A stretch of DNA of 64,000 nucleotides from Cricetomys ansorgei. Taxonomy: Eukaryota > Chordata > Mammalia > Rodentia > Nesomyidae. The DNA lies in NCBI GenBank assembly GCA_026225945.1, contig JAMJFZ010000769.1, forward strand, positions 4,583,501 through 4,647,500. Direction: 5' to 3'. Below, one piece after another: positions 36,201 through 48,894 of this stretch (position 1 is the first letter of the stretch; each line of letters starts with the position of its first letter). The translations under genes and the position numbers were made by a program. The notes beneath the pieces are model-generated. The model was not told the origin of the DNA. It saw only the letters and a list, made by a program, of their open reading frames with translations, and searched no databases.

Positions 36201-36989
36201 TGATGTCTATAAATATGTAATTTTATCTAAGACTGCAGAAGCTCTCAACATTTACTTTAATTGAAGCCAGGCTATCATGGACCATGATCTTCAAACTAAA
36301 AAGCATGGTCAAGAGGTATTTGAAGTTTGCAAGTGATCACCAGAAAAGCAAAACCAAGTTTAAGTTTCAGAGGATCAATAAAGAATTCCCAGGTCACAGA
36401 AAGAACTATCTAAATTCAGTGAATGCAACCCTCTGAGTCATTTTTATAAGTGGGAAATACTCTAGAAAATTTAATTATAGGAAAATCACTTTAGTTAATT
36501 TTCATTTAAAATGGAGACCATAGACTCTAGGAAAGATATTGCCAGCAATAGAACTATAGTATCAAATGTACATTGCTAGCCACGGTATTATTTGAAGAAG
36601 AACTGTACATGCAAAAGATTAGAAGAGTAAAATGGGCTCCTGTGCAGCTTGTGAGGTTATACACAAAGGCTCTTGAAAGAGATGGCTTTTGAACAAGGAA
36701 AACATAGGGGACAGGGAGCAGAAGCAGAGTAGCCTTGTGGCAGGGCTGTCAGATAATGGGAGAAACATGGTTGAGAAAGAAAGAAGAATGCACTTTTTAC
36801 ATTGGAAATACGTAGTAAATCTGGAACATAAAAGTATTACGTGGGTAGATCATATTTTCTCTAGCAATAACAGTGTCAGCAAATGATTGGTTACCTTCAT
36901 ACATGCCAAGCTTTCATATTGGTCTGCAGTTTTCAATTTCAAGATGTGTCATTAATACTAAAAACTTGAAACTTTCTTTTTTTTTTTTA
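36201..36989. other. Unassigned sequence
   Basis: No recognised gene or repeat. Confidence 0.4.
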
Positions 36990-37020
36990 CATTTTATTTA
37001 TTTTGTTTATTTACGTGTAT

Positions 37021-37080
<60 letters not shown>

Positions 37081-37227
37081 CACATGCTGTAGAACTCATA
37101 TGGAGATCAGAGTACAACTTGTAGGAGTCAGTTCTCTTTCTGCTTTCTAGAATGGATCCTGAAGATGGAATGTAGGTTCAGGCTTGGCAGCAGCTTACCA
37201 AGCATCCTTCTCCATCTCACTGGCCCC
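36990..37227 (-). mobile_element. B2/B3-type SINE, antisense, with (TG)n
   Basis: A T-rich 3' end, a (TG)n tract at 37026-37077, then GGAGTCAGTTCTCTTTCTGC and TCTCCATCTCACTGGCCCC head. Confidence 0.85.
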
Positions 37228-37855
37228 ACTTGAAGATTTTGGGTACTTCTTTTTTAACATGCTTTGGGTCTTGTGATACTTTGTAGTGTGAGTGTTCTGA
37301 TTTGGATTTTGCTCTATTTTAGAAACTGTTAGCCTGATAGGCAGACAGGTGGGAAGAATGATGAGAGTCAGCCGTGTTGATAGCTCTCATATACTAATTA
37401 CTGAATTTTTAGCATGTGCATTTTTTAAATTAAAACTTCAATGAAAGTTTCAGTATTTCAAGCATTATCAACCAATACTATTTTTTTTTAATATCAAGGT
37501 GCTGTTAGCAGACAGTACTCAAAACCAAATGCAGAATTGAACATGACAGTTTATGTGTGAATTAACTCATTTCATTGCATTATGCTTCCGTAAGTAAAGC
37601 AAAGACTATGTTTTTTCCAAGCAGTTGAAAAAAATGCTAGTATATTCCCACAGGTAAAGTGCTAGATATTTTAACAGCTTAGGTATGACTTAAACAGTGA
37701 TATTTCTTAAGGAAGTTGAAAATACTCAGGCACAATTTATAGCCCATACACATAAACAATAAATACAGAAGAAGCTATAAATTGTGGTGTAGGAAGAGGT
37801 GGGAATGATGCAAACCCAGTGTATGCATACATGAAATTCACAAATAAAAATCTAT
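37228..37855. other. Unassigned AT-rich sequence
   Basis: No recognised gene or repeat. Confidence 0.4.
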
Positions 37856-38000
37856 GTCAAGTATGGTGGTGGTATGCCTAGAATTCTAGCACTATAGAGG
37901 TTGAGACATGAGGATATTCAGTTTGAATCTAAATAACATTATAAGAGGAACTCCATACCAAGACAGCCTGAATTATGTAGCTAGATACTGTTTCTAAGAA
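37856..38000 (+). mobile_element. Diverged B1-type SINE, sense
   Basis: TCAAGTATGGTGGTGGTATG, AATTCTAGCACTATAGAGGT and ACTGTTTCTAAGAAAGAAG keep the B1 order; an old copy. Confidence 0.65.
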
Positions 38001-41000
38001 AGAAGCAGTGACTTAGATACAATACATGGTACTTGGTTTTAATAAGAGATAGATAGAGACATTGACTAGTTTTCAACATGAATCCATTCCTTTGAATTAG
38101 TTTCTGCCTTCAGGTTAAGCATATGTAAAATGAATAGAATAAGTAGCTATGATAATAAAAAATGATTTAAGTAAACTATAAAAGTGAAGTAGGCCCTAAT
38201 TTTATTATAACATTTATATTTCTATCACTTAAGCACATTTCTTGACATGTATTTATCAATACTGTCTAAATGACTCCCTAAAATTTTTTGAAATTTTTTG
38301 AAAGCATAGCACATATACATTTCAATTCTAAATACTGCTGTTTCATTGTGAAATTCTGATTTGTCCTCGGAAAAATTAATTATCTCAGGGTTCTCATTCT
38401 TTATTCAGTATACACCATCTTTTCATAAGCAACTCAGCTTCAACTTGCAGGCAATTTTTTTTTTACCTAATCTAGTATTGACAGAAAACATATTCTTGTC
38501 CTAACCCTAGCAATAAACAGTCAGCACTGAGAGGTTCAATATTTGTACATGGAGTGTTATACAGCTGATTTATGATGACACGAAAATGTCCTTTTCATCT
38601 TCCTGAAAGCATTTCCTTGGCTGTCTGTTGAAAGATGGGAAAAAATCTGCCATCACTCCTTTCTATTTAGACACCTGAATTTCATTGAGAAGGAGATTTG
38701 GTGACAGAATGACACGATTTCATGTTTCCTAGTGTGTTTACTGAGCATGGGTGGTTTGGGAGGGGTAGAAAGGCAGGTTTGAGAGTGGGAAACAATGTGA
38801 GAAGTGAGGAGGGTGTTCATTTTACTTTTACTTATTCTAATGAAAATAATTTTGCTTAATCATAAATAGACAACCTGCATTTGAATGCATCTTTCATATA
38901 GTGATATTTTAACCCCCAATTAGCTGAAATCACTCTACTTTTCCCTAATGCCTGGACAGCTGGCTTCTGAACATAAGGTGGCCTGATGCCAATTTCTGGA
39001 GTATCTGGCATCTACAGGTATAATGATTTGCCTGTGGCCGCAGGTCACCTACATATACCAGGCAGAAGTGACAATTTGATTTTTATATCTCTTGTCATTA
39101 CAGTGAAGTAGACACACAATAACTTGTGGCATCAATTTCCTGTCATTGAGAAAGGGAATTGGTTTCCTTATTTTTTTTTAAGTTATTTTCATTCTTACCG
39201 ATGATAACAAGTTTTCCTGGATCAAAGTGCAACTTGAGAATGCATAGATGGAACAAATTCCTACTAAGAAAGGGCCATTATTTCTTGTAAAGGTATTTAA
39301 TTAGTGCTACCTTAGTCCAAATGAAACATAATACAAGCCACCTGAGCAAGGAAGATTTAGGGAATAACCCTTAAGTGCAGAGAGCTCACTGCTTAAAACA
39401 CAGTAGGTCTCACAAACATACAGAATAGCTACTGTTTGGCTAGCTTCCTACTTCTCTCCATGCCTTTAGCGTGTACCTTCATCCATTTCCCCAAAGAAAT
39501 AGTGTTGTGTATTCTTCCTAGTGAAATGCTCCAAGCAGTCTGGGATGCAGAAGAGATGGGAAACAAAAACACAGCCATCTATCAGTGACAGACACAACTT
39601 TGCTACTTTAGCACCCTTAAAAGCCAGAAGCTAAAATGGCAGTCCCACTCAGAACTCTCACATCCACATCTAGGACCTACCAACAGGGTAAAATCATCAA
39701 GTTTTGTCTTGGCTGATAATTTCCCTTTTTCAAAAGTAATTTTGAAGTATACCAAACAAGTTAAATGAATAGCATTTTCACTAATGTCCCTAACTCAATA
39801 TAACTCTAAACAGACAATGAATAAATTAAATATCAAAGTGACATTTTCTATTTGAAAAATTTTGTTCTTTGAAAATAAAGTAATTTTTCTAAAGAAAATG
39901 AAAATAGATCTACTAAAGCAGTAAGGAATACAATAAGTAAATTATATATGTCTGCATGCATCTCTTTCCTTGGGAGAATATATTTCAATTTATTTCTTCA
40001 TAATCTTAATGCTAAGGCTTGTGTAGTTGGCCTGAGAATGGCTATTTCAATAGGTGCTATATTTAGGAGTAGGAAACTTTAATTAAAAAAAATCTACAAA
40101 GTTATCATAGTTCGGCCAGATAGGGTTGGTCCTTATTCAAACTCACAGTTAAAAGGCCATTAGATTCAACCAAAGAATCATTCTATGTTTAACACAGGGA
40201 GAAGAGTCTATTGTATAGGGAGGCAAATGCCTCTTCTCTCCATTTTTACTCATGAAATTTATGTAGTGTGTGTTTCTGTTTTTATTATGTGCTTACTCTT
40301 ACATACAGTGAAAGTTAGCTCTCTGGAGAGAAGCATTACGTATACAACTCAGCCATGCAGAGTGACCTGATACCCTGGGAATAGGCATCATGCCAGGCTG
40401 ACAGATGGGTTTCAGTTTAACATAAAATATGCTAGGCTGTGCATCATGTTTGAGCATCACCAGGTGAATTATCCTTTGAAATCACTCAAAAGAAAGCCTG
40501 TAAATGTGAGTGTGCTCTTATACAAGAAGAAATTCTTCAATAGGCTACTATAGGGTTATCTTGCATAGATGACTCAGAAGTAAATTTAGTTGTCTTTGTT
40601 TGCCAATTTGCTTGTTGGAGTTTGAATTTCAGCACTTACCAATATGCAACAAGAAATGATTTGTACACTTCTAAACTTCAGGAGGAGACACTCAGAGACT
40701 GTCTGAAAGGCTTCTGTCCCCCTAAGCAAGCCTCTAGCCAAAGCAGGAAAACAGTTGCTTATGACTGCTCTTTTCCTGAACCCTTACAAAGGAATTGCTG
40801 AATGAATTTTCGCCTCGTCTTATACTTGATTGAATCTACTCTGCAAACTAAATCAAGATAAAATATCACCTTCTTTGATTATCACTAAGTAGTTCACAAA
40901 TTAACACTAAACTGAAAATGAGGGGATAATATGTGAGGTTATATATTTGAGGAAACAGATGTTTTCTCTATTAAAGTATATGTGATAACAGGGTGGAATA

Positions 41001-41292
41001 CTTAATGTACAATGCGTGCCATCTGCTGACTAATACAGAGTATTTAAAAGGATAAGTGTTCCAGTAACTATGTTTGATAAAGATTATCTGCATTTGAACC
41101 ACAAATTGGATCTTAGAAAAATTTTAAAACTTCATTAGTCATGATTTGCCATTCAGCCCAATGAGAAAATAAATTAGTAGGCCCAAGGTAAGTTTTGTAT
41201 GTCAGCCAGACATACACCAAGTAAGTAATGAATAAATCTGAATGTTTCTACTTTCATCCACGTTAACCAAAGGAGCCAAATAACTTTCCTTA
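38001..41292. other. Repeat-poor block, no gene seen
   Basis: 3.3 kb in which I recognise no rodent repeat beyond a weak MIR-like stretch near 38105. Several stretches look of high complexity (38340-38720, 38860-39130, 40600-40870). No open frame is convincing. Candidate conserved noncoding region. Confidence 0.45.
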
Positions 41293-41300
41293 AACTAGAG

Positions 41301-41516
41301 GAATGATTCTTACCCTGTTGGTCATGACTCCTTTGGGAGTCAAATGACCCTTTCACAGGAGTTACCTAAGACCATCAGATATTTATATTATGATTCAGAA
41401 CAGTAGCAAGATTACAGTTATGAAGTAGCAACAAAAATAATTTTATGGTTGGGAGTCACCACAACATGAAGCATGGTATTAAAGGGTCACAGCATTAGCA
41501 AGATTGAGAACCAGTG
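41301..41516 (-). mobile_element. URR1 hAT-Charlie element with perfect TSD, antisense
   Basis: 216 bp from GAATGATTCTTACCCTG to ATTGAGAACCAGTG, a decayed terminal inverted repeat pair. The interior AAGATTACAGTTATGAAGTA and GTCACAGCATTAGCAAG are the complement of the 11.3-kb URR1. It is flanked by a perfect 8-bp duplication AACTAGAG (41293-41300 and 41517-41524), the hAT hallmark. Confidence 0.95.
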
Positions 41517-41524
41517 AACTAGAG

Positions 41525-42169
41525 TAAAACCTATGAATTTCTGAATTCCCTCTCATGTGAATTGTGCTACTTTATAAATCAATTTAAATTAAATATAAAT
41601 AATATTTTAAGTTATTTCTGTCTTTATTTAGTCATACCAAGAAACACAGATGACTTTTAGAGATTCTATATTATTTATATTCAGTAGAAATTGTTCCAAG
41701 GACTTATAAAGATTACCTATCTCTGATTTGTCATTGGATAATTAAATCAGTACAACTGGATTACAATAATATGTAAATCTACTTAAAAGTGCAAAGCACA
41801 TTTGCAGGTAATACTGTGGACATAGTTCTGTTACTGAAGCTAAATAAAATAACGGAATATTAACTTTTTAAATTTATGTTTTTCTAAACTAAAATACCAC
41901 CTGTAATGATAGTTTCTGAGTTACTGCCAAAGATAATTCATAGTTTGAATTTTCAAGTTCAACTATAATTTTTAATGTCATGAAAATTTTGTCACCAATT
42001 TTATTTGATTAGTACTTATGTTAATGGATTCTACTACCAGCACCTCTCTGTAGAAATATTTTATATGATGCTATAATTCTCTTATTTCAAGACTCAAATT
42101 ACTTTATTTGTTTGTTTTATACTTATTCATGTACCTTAACTGGAATTCATATATTTTTTAACAACAATT
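41525..42169. other. Unassigned AT-rich sequence
   Basis: Nothing recognised. Confidence 0.4.
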
Positions 42170-42305
42170 GATGAAAAAAGAAGCCATGAATTTTAAAAAG
42201 AGTGGGAAGGGATATGTTCAAGGATTGGGAGGGAAGAAAAGGAAGAGTGTGTATGTGTGAAATGATGTAATTATAATCTCAAAAAATAATAAATAATAAT
42301 TAAAA
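42170..42305 (+). mobile_element. L1 3' end, sense, severely 5'-truncated
   Basis: AAGCCATGAATTTTAAAAAG, a GGGAGGGAAGAAAAGGAAGA purine stretch and GATGTAATTATAATCTC before an A-rich end: a typical rodent L1 terminus. Confidence 0.75.
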
Positions 42306-42497
42306 GCTTATTATTAACTAATCTCTACTCAGCAATGAATTGGTAAATGCAAAATTTAGTAAAATCTGACCTGTCATTGAGAATTAAAATGAGAACAATA
42401 ACCTAGTGACGAAGCTAGGAGGCAGATTTAAAATCAGGGATTAAACTCTATTCACAGATGCTAAGAAAAGCTGTGGTCATAATGAACAAACAATTAA

Positions 42498-42740
42498 GAG
42501 GCTGAAAAACTGGCTCAGCAGTTAGGACATTGTACAGCTCTGACAGAAGTCCAAGTTTATTTTCCAGGACCATGTCAGGCAGCTCACAAACACCTTTGAC
42601 TCCAGCTCCACAGGCTCTGTCACCCTCTTCTGGCCACCGCAGGTACTGTATTCACATGCACAGTATTACAGGTGTACTCATCCTTTGCTACCCACCACTA
42701 ACACACATACACATAATTAAAAATAAGAGATAAAAAGAAA
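42498..42740 (+). mobile_element. B3-type SINE, sense
   Basis: GAGGCTGAAAAACTGGCTCA head, CCACAGGCTCTGTCACCCTC and TTCTGGCCACCGCAGGTACT body, CATACACATAATTAAAAAT tail. Confidence 0.88.
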
Positions 42741-43589
42741 TAATGGAGAATTTTGGGAGAAAATGAAAGCTATGCTTTTAAAGGAGCAAATAAAAAGTGT
42801 AGAAATATCAAGTACAATATCTGAAAGGAAATATTTAGTCAATAGGCTGAATGGGAACCTGGAGAGGACAGGAAGGCCTTTGGTGAACTTGAAGATAGAC
42901 CAACAGCAACATTCACTAGAAGAGCACTACAAAAATATTGAAAACCAAGGACAAATGATGTTACCTGCAGGACAACATTACATGGTCTAACAGACATGTA
43001 ATTGGAGATTTAGAGAGCACAGAAATAGAATGAAGGCAGAAACCAATCTGAAAAGAGTTAGGGACTAAGGTTTTTAAAACTTGATGAGCTATTTCCTATG
43101 CACTGATGAGGCCTAGGTATACGATAATCAAACTTCTAAAAGCCAAATGCAAATACAAATTTTTATATTACTACATTAGCAATTTTGATATTGATGAACT
43201 TTATTAAATCTCAAACTGGATTTTTTAATTAGGGGAGATATCAATTTATCTATTTCTTTTCTTTTCTTTCTATCTTTTTTTCTTTTTTTTGCCTTGGTCT
43301 ATATCTCTAGAAAACACAGATTAGATTCTTCTAAAATAAATACAAAAGTATCCCCAGTACCAATTAAATGATTTAAGTTTTAAATGTATGGTCTTTGTGA
43401 GGTTTTTAAAATTTTATTTGTTTATACATTTGTTTTATTTATTTATTTATTTAGATTCCCCAAGAGACAAATATCTTACAAAGTAAATACCTTAATAAAA
43501 TAACAAATATCTTAAAAAACTACTTGGATTTATCCACTATACATTTTAAGAACTAAGTAACTCAAGTTAAAAAGAGCTATTTTGAGGGA
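42741..43589. other. Unassigned sequence with a T/C-rich tract
   Basis: No gene. A TTTCTTTTC-type pyrimidine tract lies at 43255-43290 and AT-rich simple sequence near 43430-43455. Confidence 0.4.
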
Positions 43590-43695
43590 GAAGCAGAAGA
43601 AGCTCTCTGAGTTCAAGGTCACCATGGTTTACATCATAGGTTACAGACTAGCTGGGATTGCATAAGAAAACTCAAAACAAAAAGAAAGAAAGAAA
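43590..43695 (+). mobile_element. B1-like SINE fragment, sense
   Basis: CTCTCTGAGTTCAAGGTCAC and TTACAGACTAGCTGGGATTG, then an A-rich AAAGAAAG tail; a diverged 3' part. Confidence 0.6.
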
Positions 43696-44139
43696 ATGAA
43701 AAAAAATGTTATCCTTTTATAACAATAACAGATGAAGATCTCAATTGAGTGACAGATTTTACTGGCTGATTAGTTACCCTGCATTTTAACTTAAGTCTCC
43801 TAAACAATATACATTTTGAGATGAGAACTCAATTGAACTAGGCCTTACAGAAATGAAGATATTCCAAGTTATTTTCTCAAGCTATCAGACTTGAAACAAT
43901 GTCTGGATTTAAGACACAGGAGTTAGGTTTAAGTTTTACATTTGTATCTTTATATTGGAACAGTAACAATTTTGAAATTGATCTTTAGTTTTTAGACTAG
44001 GTTTTATTGTTGGGGTGAAATATTACTCTAATATTACCCTTTTGTGAGTGATATTTTATTTTTTATTATTTTACAATGTTTGTTTACATCAAGCCATTTT
44101 ACCAGATTTGTGTGTTAAGCTTGTCTTTTCAGCTCCTTT
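43696..44139. other. Unassigned AT-rich sequence
   Basis: Nothing recognised. Confidence 0.4.
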
Positions 44140-44297
44140 TGTTTTTTCTTTTTTCTTTCTTTTGTTTTTGTTTTTGAGACAGTTTCTCTGTTGTAACTCT
44201 GGCTGTCCTGGAACTCACTCTAGAAAACATGCTGGCCTTGAACTCACAGAGATCCGCCAGCCTCTGAAGTCCTGCTCCACTACTGACAAGCTTAGCT
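44140..44297 (-). mobile_element. B1 SINE, antisense
   Basis: Poly-pyrimidine/T tail complement, GAGACAGTTTCTCTGTTGTA, GCTGTCCTGGAACTCACTCT and TGAACTCACAGAGATCCGCC; a small internal loss near the GGGATTAAAGG end. Confidence 0.93.
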
Positions 44298-45834
44298 CTT
44301 TCTTTTTTAAAAATACTTAAAAAAAAAAAAGATACTGACCCAAAATGCAGTGCCTGTTCTTACTCAGGGCATATTTGCAGTTTTTCTTATAACAGAGAAG
44401 ACTAAAATGGTAGGAAATACAGGGATTTATAAAAGGAGCTATGTGTTCCCAGGAATCAAGTAGCTTTCTTTAGCTAAGCATTGATATGCAGGGTAACAAA
44501 GGCCCGCCTCCTCACCCCTTGACTCGCATAATACCTTTATTCACCTGTAAACTAATCTTTCCCTACTTGCTGCTCTAACTTTCTGGAGACCTCTTTCCTT
44601 TGGCAATTAGTATGTTAATATAGATGCAAGACTTTACCACAGCCTGAAAAACTCCACAAGAATCAGAGCAAGTCTCTGCCATTCACTAGAGAAGAAGGAA
44701 TTTACTAACTCTACCAATTACAATCTTTGGATTTGTTTCTGTAGAGGAGGTGAATAACAGGACCTCTGTGCCCTGCTCCCCAATGTTAAGAACATTAAGA
44801 ACCAAAGAAAGGGAACTTAGAAATATCTTAATGTATTAAAATATATTCTTTACAGCTATTCCAAAGCCAAATTTAGCCCATATCAACATTGTCAATATAT
44901 ACATATTTTACATGGACCAAGTCTAAAGCTTCTCTGTATATCTGTCAATCCTGAAAATGATCCTTTAATTTTACATTTTTAGTTTGTTTAACAAAATCTG
45001 TTCTGATTTTTTTTAAACTTAATAAAACGGTATTTTTAGCTATGTTTAGGTTATCTCCCCTAAATTCTTATAAGCAAATTTCCTCCTAACCTGAGTTTCC
45101 ATAATTAACATTTGAAAGCAACACACAGACCCACATAATTTTAATGAGTAAGCTAAAAACTAACATTTCAATTAATTTTATATAAATCTGCCAAAGGTAA
45201 ACTTAAAAACCAGTGGTTTTTTTTGTTGTTTTGTTTTAATTTACACTTTCTGAATCCTTGGATTTTAGAAAAACAAAAAAACAAAAAGCAACAAGTGTTC
45301 TTGTGTAGTCTGAAATAACTTTAAATATATTCATACACAAAAATACACAAACTTTTTAAGGGCATTCCAATCATGATTATCACCATGAAATGAATAAGGA
45401 AAAGAAGAACTGAAGTGGCCAGAGTTTTCTCTCCAGGAGCTCCAGGGGCAAAAATGCTTACCCCATTACTGGCTTAGACAACACCCTAAGTTTATAAAAG
45501 ATTGGTCATCTGCAGCTCTCCTTAGCAAAGAGCAAAGAAAAAAGACATAATATTTTCATGGATACCTATGTCATGGCAGATTTCCCCAAGAATCTTGGTT
45601 CTCTATTCCCAAATGATTGAACAGGGAGCCCCAATGGCTCAAACCTTTCCTCTCACATGCACAAGTCACATCTGCAGAACCCCAGATTGCTCAAAATACC
45701 TTCTAAATCGACAAAGCCTGTACTAAAAATAGTATTTGTTAGATTATTTGCACTAAAATGACTTTTTGGTTGCCCTGGAAGCTCATCTTTCTGCTGCTTT
45801 CAGCAAAATCTCCGAATCAAATAGAAAAATCAAG
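44298..45834. other. Unassigned sequence, possible old LTR material
   Basis: No repeat can be named. 44430-44800 and 45410-45700 have higher G+C and could be decayed LTRs, but I see no ends or TSD. Confidence 0.35.
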
Positions 45835-46020
45835 CTGGTGATGTAACTTATTGAACAAAAGCACTTGCCTCTCAAGCCTAGTGACCTGAATATGATTCTC
45901 CTGAACGTACATCCAGGAGGAAGGAGAGAACTGACTCCAAAAGCTGTCCTCCAAGCACACCCCATGACATGCATGCACACCCCCCTCCACATGGACCCAC
46001 AATGCTAAATAACATTTTAA
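45835..46020 (+). mobile_element. B2/B3-type SINE, sense
   Basis: GCACTTGCCTCTCAAGCCTA, TGACCTGAATATGATTCTCC, GGAGAGAACTGACTCCAAAA and a CATGCATGCACACCCCCCT 3' region. Confidence 0.8.
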
Positions 46021-46299
46021 AATTATATCAGTGACAACTACCTGAAGGCCTGAAAAATAAAAGTAGGATGGTCTAAGAAATATTCAAATGTAGTAGACTG
46101 TTTAGTAGGACCCTATGCTTACTTTGTTTTCTAAGTGTCTTTAGAATGATACTTATATTCACATAAATGAAACAGGAAATATTACAAAATATATCATGGT
46201 TATAGCTTATAACTAAAAAGCAAAGGTTAATGTCATGCAATGAGATCAAATTCAAACGTTGATGAATACACCATTTTCTAGTTTGAGTATTTAAAAATT

Positions 46300-46473
46300 T
46301 TAAAAAGGTTTATTTTTAGTTCACTTGTAAGAGTGTTTGCCTGCATGTAGGTATGTGCACCACCTGTGTGCCTGGTGCCTGCAGAGGCCAAAAGAAAGCC
46401 TCATATACCTTTGAACTGAAGTTATAAGCAGTTTTTAGGCACTACATGTGAGTTCTAGGAACTGAACCCAGTT
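46300..46473 (-). mobile_element. B3-type SINE, antisense, head deleted
   Basis: TGCATGTAGGTATGTGCACC, GGTGCCTGCAGAGGCCAAAA and GAACTGAACCCAGTTC. The tRNA-like head that should follow is missing, and the sequence switches abruptly to the LTR at 46474. Confidence 0.85.
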
Positions 46474-46690
46474 CAATCAAGCCATGGGAGGCAAGTGGTA
46501 TGCAGCACTCCTCCACAGCTTCTGTGTCAGCTCCTGCCCTGAGGTTTCCTGCCCTATTTGAGTTACTGCCCTGACTTCCCTCAGTGATGAACTGTGATAT
46601 GGAAATGTAAGCTAAAATGAACTCCTTCCTCCCCAAATTACTTTTGCTCATGGTGTTTTATCACAGCAATAGAAACCCTAACTAAGAAAC
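46474..46690 (+). mobile_element. Rodent ERVL/MaLR-type LTR, copy b, 3' half
   Basis: Begins mid-LTR at CAAGCCATGGGAGGCAAG and runs through TTTCCTGCCCTATTTGAGTT and TTGCTCATGGTGTTTTATCA to ATAGAAACCCTAACTAAG. The 5' half is lost at the SINE junction. Confidence 0.8.
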
Positions 46691-47237
46691 CATAGCAAAG
46701 ATTAAAATTTTTTTTCACAGATAAAAGAATGTGCACATTTGCAAAATTTCACAGAGTATGTTCAAAGAGTGTATTGCACTTTCCAACTTTAACAAAGGAC
46801 TTGCCTAAATATTTTATTGCATGTCAGAATTTGTTAAGTTATATGAAAATTAACTTGAAAATGTAATGTTACAGAATATTAAAACTGCCAAGAAATCTAC
46901 CTGCTAGGGTTTTCAGTTTTGAATGCCTACTTTTTATAATACCTGCAGGAAGTTTGGATATTTGATAAGAGTTGTGGATTATATCAGAATCCCCAAAGTA
47001 TTAAAGTATAGTTTTTTTAATGAAAGTTTACAAACCACTTTGAAAATAAATACTATTGTTGTCTGCTTGGTTTTTGACCAAGCACTGTAATCATAATTTC
47101 CATGTTAGTACAGAACTAAACATAATTATTATTGGAGTATGTAGGTTTAAATGTGCAATTTTTCTTAGGTGCGTATAAAATCATGGTTATGGGTGATGGA
47201 AATTTCTTGATCAGAAAATAAATGTTAACATTATGGT
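46691..47237. other. Unassigned AT-rich sequence
   Basis: Nothing recognised. Confidence 0.4.
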
Positions 47238-47430
47238 AAGACAGTTCTGGTGAGATGACTCAATGGGTAAATACAATTGTCACCAAGCAAGATCACCTGT
47301 ATTATATCCCCTTAGACCTTCTTGGTGTAAGGAAGAACCTCAAATTGTCCTCAGACCCCCACAGGTGTACTATGTCATGCATTTGCACACACACACACAC
47401 AGACACACACACACCTGTAGTAAAATTTTT
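47238..47430 (+). mobile_element. B2/B3-type SINE, sense
   Basis: GTTCTGGTGAGATGACTCAA head, ATTGTCCTCAGACCCCCACA body and a CA-rich tail (47389-47415). Confidence 0.8.
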
Positions 47431-47609
47431 CTAAATCATGGTAAGAGCCAGTTGCATAGTGTTAGCCTTCAAAATAATACATGACTGTTGGTAATAAGAA
47501 CTGAGTGGGTCTTACCCTCAAAAATTTGAGACAATGGTGGACAGAGGGTAGAGAAGATTAAGTGCTAGTGTTTTTGTTTTTGTTTTTTTTTTTTAGAATA
47601 TGTAGACAT

Positions 47610-47832
47610 TTGGGGCATGGAGCAATGGCTCAGTGGTTAAGAGCATTTATTGTTTTTCCAGAGGACTGGGGTTCATTTCCAAGCACCGATATCTAGCAGC
47701 TCACAACTGCCTATAACTCCAGCTCTGGGACATCTGATTCCTCTAGGCTCTGTGAGCACCTGCACTCATGTGCACATACCTACATGCAGACACACATAAT
47801 AAACACAAAATTTAAAGTAATAAAACCATAGT
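47610..47832 (+). mobile_element. B3-type SINE, sense
   Basis: GGAGCAATGGCTCAGTGGTT head, TTCCAGAGGACTGGGGTTCA B-box region, CATCTGATTCCTCTAGGCTC body, ACACATAATAAACACAAAA tail. Confidence 0.92.
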
Positions 47833-48657
47833 AAAATAGGTATGCATTTACCTAATTTTCATTGTTATAAAATTTTGCACAAGTATGAGGTCAGAACGCT
47901 GCAATAGAAGATAATGAAAGAGAATACGTAAGACTATCAAAACTTTTTGTTTCTGATACTTAGTTTAATGAGAAACAGAGTCCTCTATCAATCCCAAATA
48001 ATTCCATCTCTATGGCAAAAGATAGTAGAGGCATTGCCTTTTGAAACATGATCATTCCACTTTTATACTTGTGTTTTAATAAAATGACACTTTGCTTTCA
48101 ATGATGAATTCTTGAATCACATCAAATTCATTTCCTTCATTTTTTTTCTCCAACACCTACAAACATCCCTGAAATCCAACATGTGTAGGATTGCATCTGA
48201 AGAGCACAATATCTCAAGTCTCAACTTCTGCAAGTTTTATTTCTTCACAGCTCTCATTTATTCAGCTTTCCCTGGTGCATTTTTCAGAGGCTGTTAGTTC
48301 ATGTCTTTAAAATGCAACCAGATTCTTAAAGCTTGTTCATTCCTCCAGACCTTTCATCAACAAAGACTTCCAGAACCTCTTGGGATTCATGTGGAAGACA
48401 TTCTTATAAAACAGAATAGCTCAAGACTTCTTGCTGGTGTTGCAGCAAAAGAAGGCATATATGCTCTTACTGGCAAAATTATTGAAAAGAAATTGGAGTT
48501 AAACTTCTATGAAACACAAATGAAGGACATAGAAAATATTTTAAAGGTAACACATACAAATCACATATGAAGATAAAGAAAAGATGGAGGGTAGTTTTTA
48601 AATCATCTATCCAATGATGAAATAACTAAAATATAGCATTTGTTAAATATATTCACT
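47833..48657. other. Unassigned sequence with an 89-codon open frame
   Basis: No repeat recognised. An open frame at 48301-48570 is preceded by an in-frame TAG at 48295. An acceptor-like TTTTTCAG lies near 48287 and a donor-like AAG|GTAACA near 48547. I do not recognise the peptide, and frames of this length are expected by chance here. Confidence 0.35.
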
Positions 48658-48836
48658 TGCTGGGGCTGAAGAAATAACCTAGCAGTTAGGAGCATTTGCA
48701 GTTATAGTAGAGAGCCTGGGTTTGGTTCCTACCACCCACATGGTGGCTCACAGTCATCCATAGAATACATGTGGTCCACATACATTCATGAAGGCAAAAC
48801 ACTTATACATATAAAATAAGTAAACCTAATAAAATA
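48658..48836 (+). mobile_element. B2/B3-type SINE, sense
   Basis: GCTGGGGCTGAAGAAATAAC head, TGGTTCCTACCACCCACATG and GTGGCTCACAGTCATCCATA body, AAAATAAGTAAACC tail. Confidence 0.9.
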
Positions 48837-48894
48837 AAAATACTCACTTGCTCTATATGAGAAAATGTACATTTTCTTTCTGCCTTTCTTTTCC

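Noticed and set aside
36873..37124. Cys/Val-repeat open frame
   Set aside because: Translation of the (TG)n tract inside an antisense SINE.
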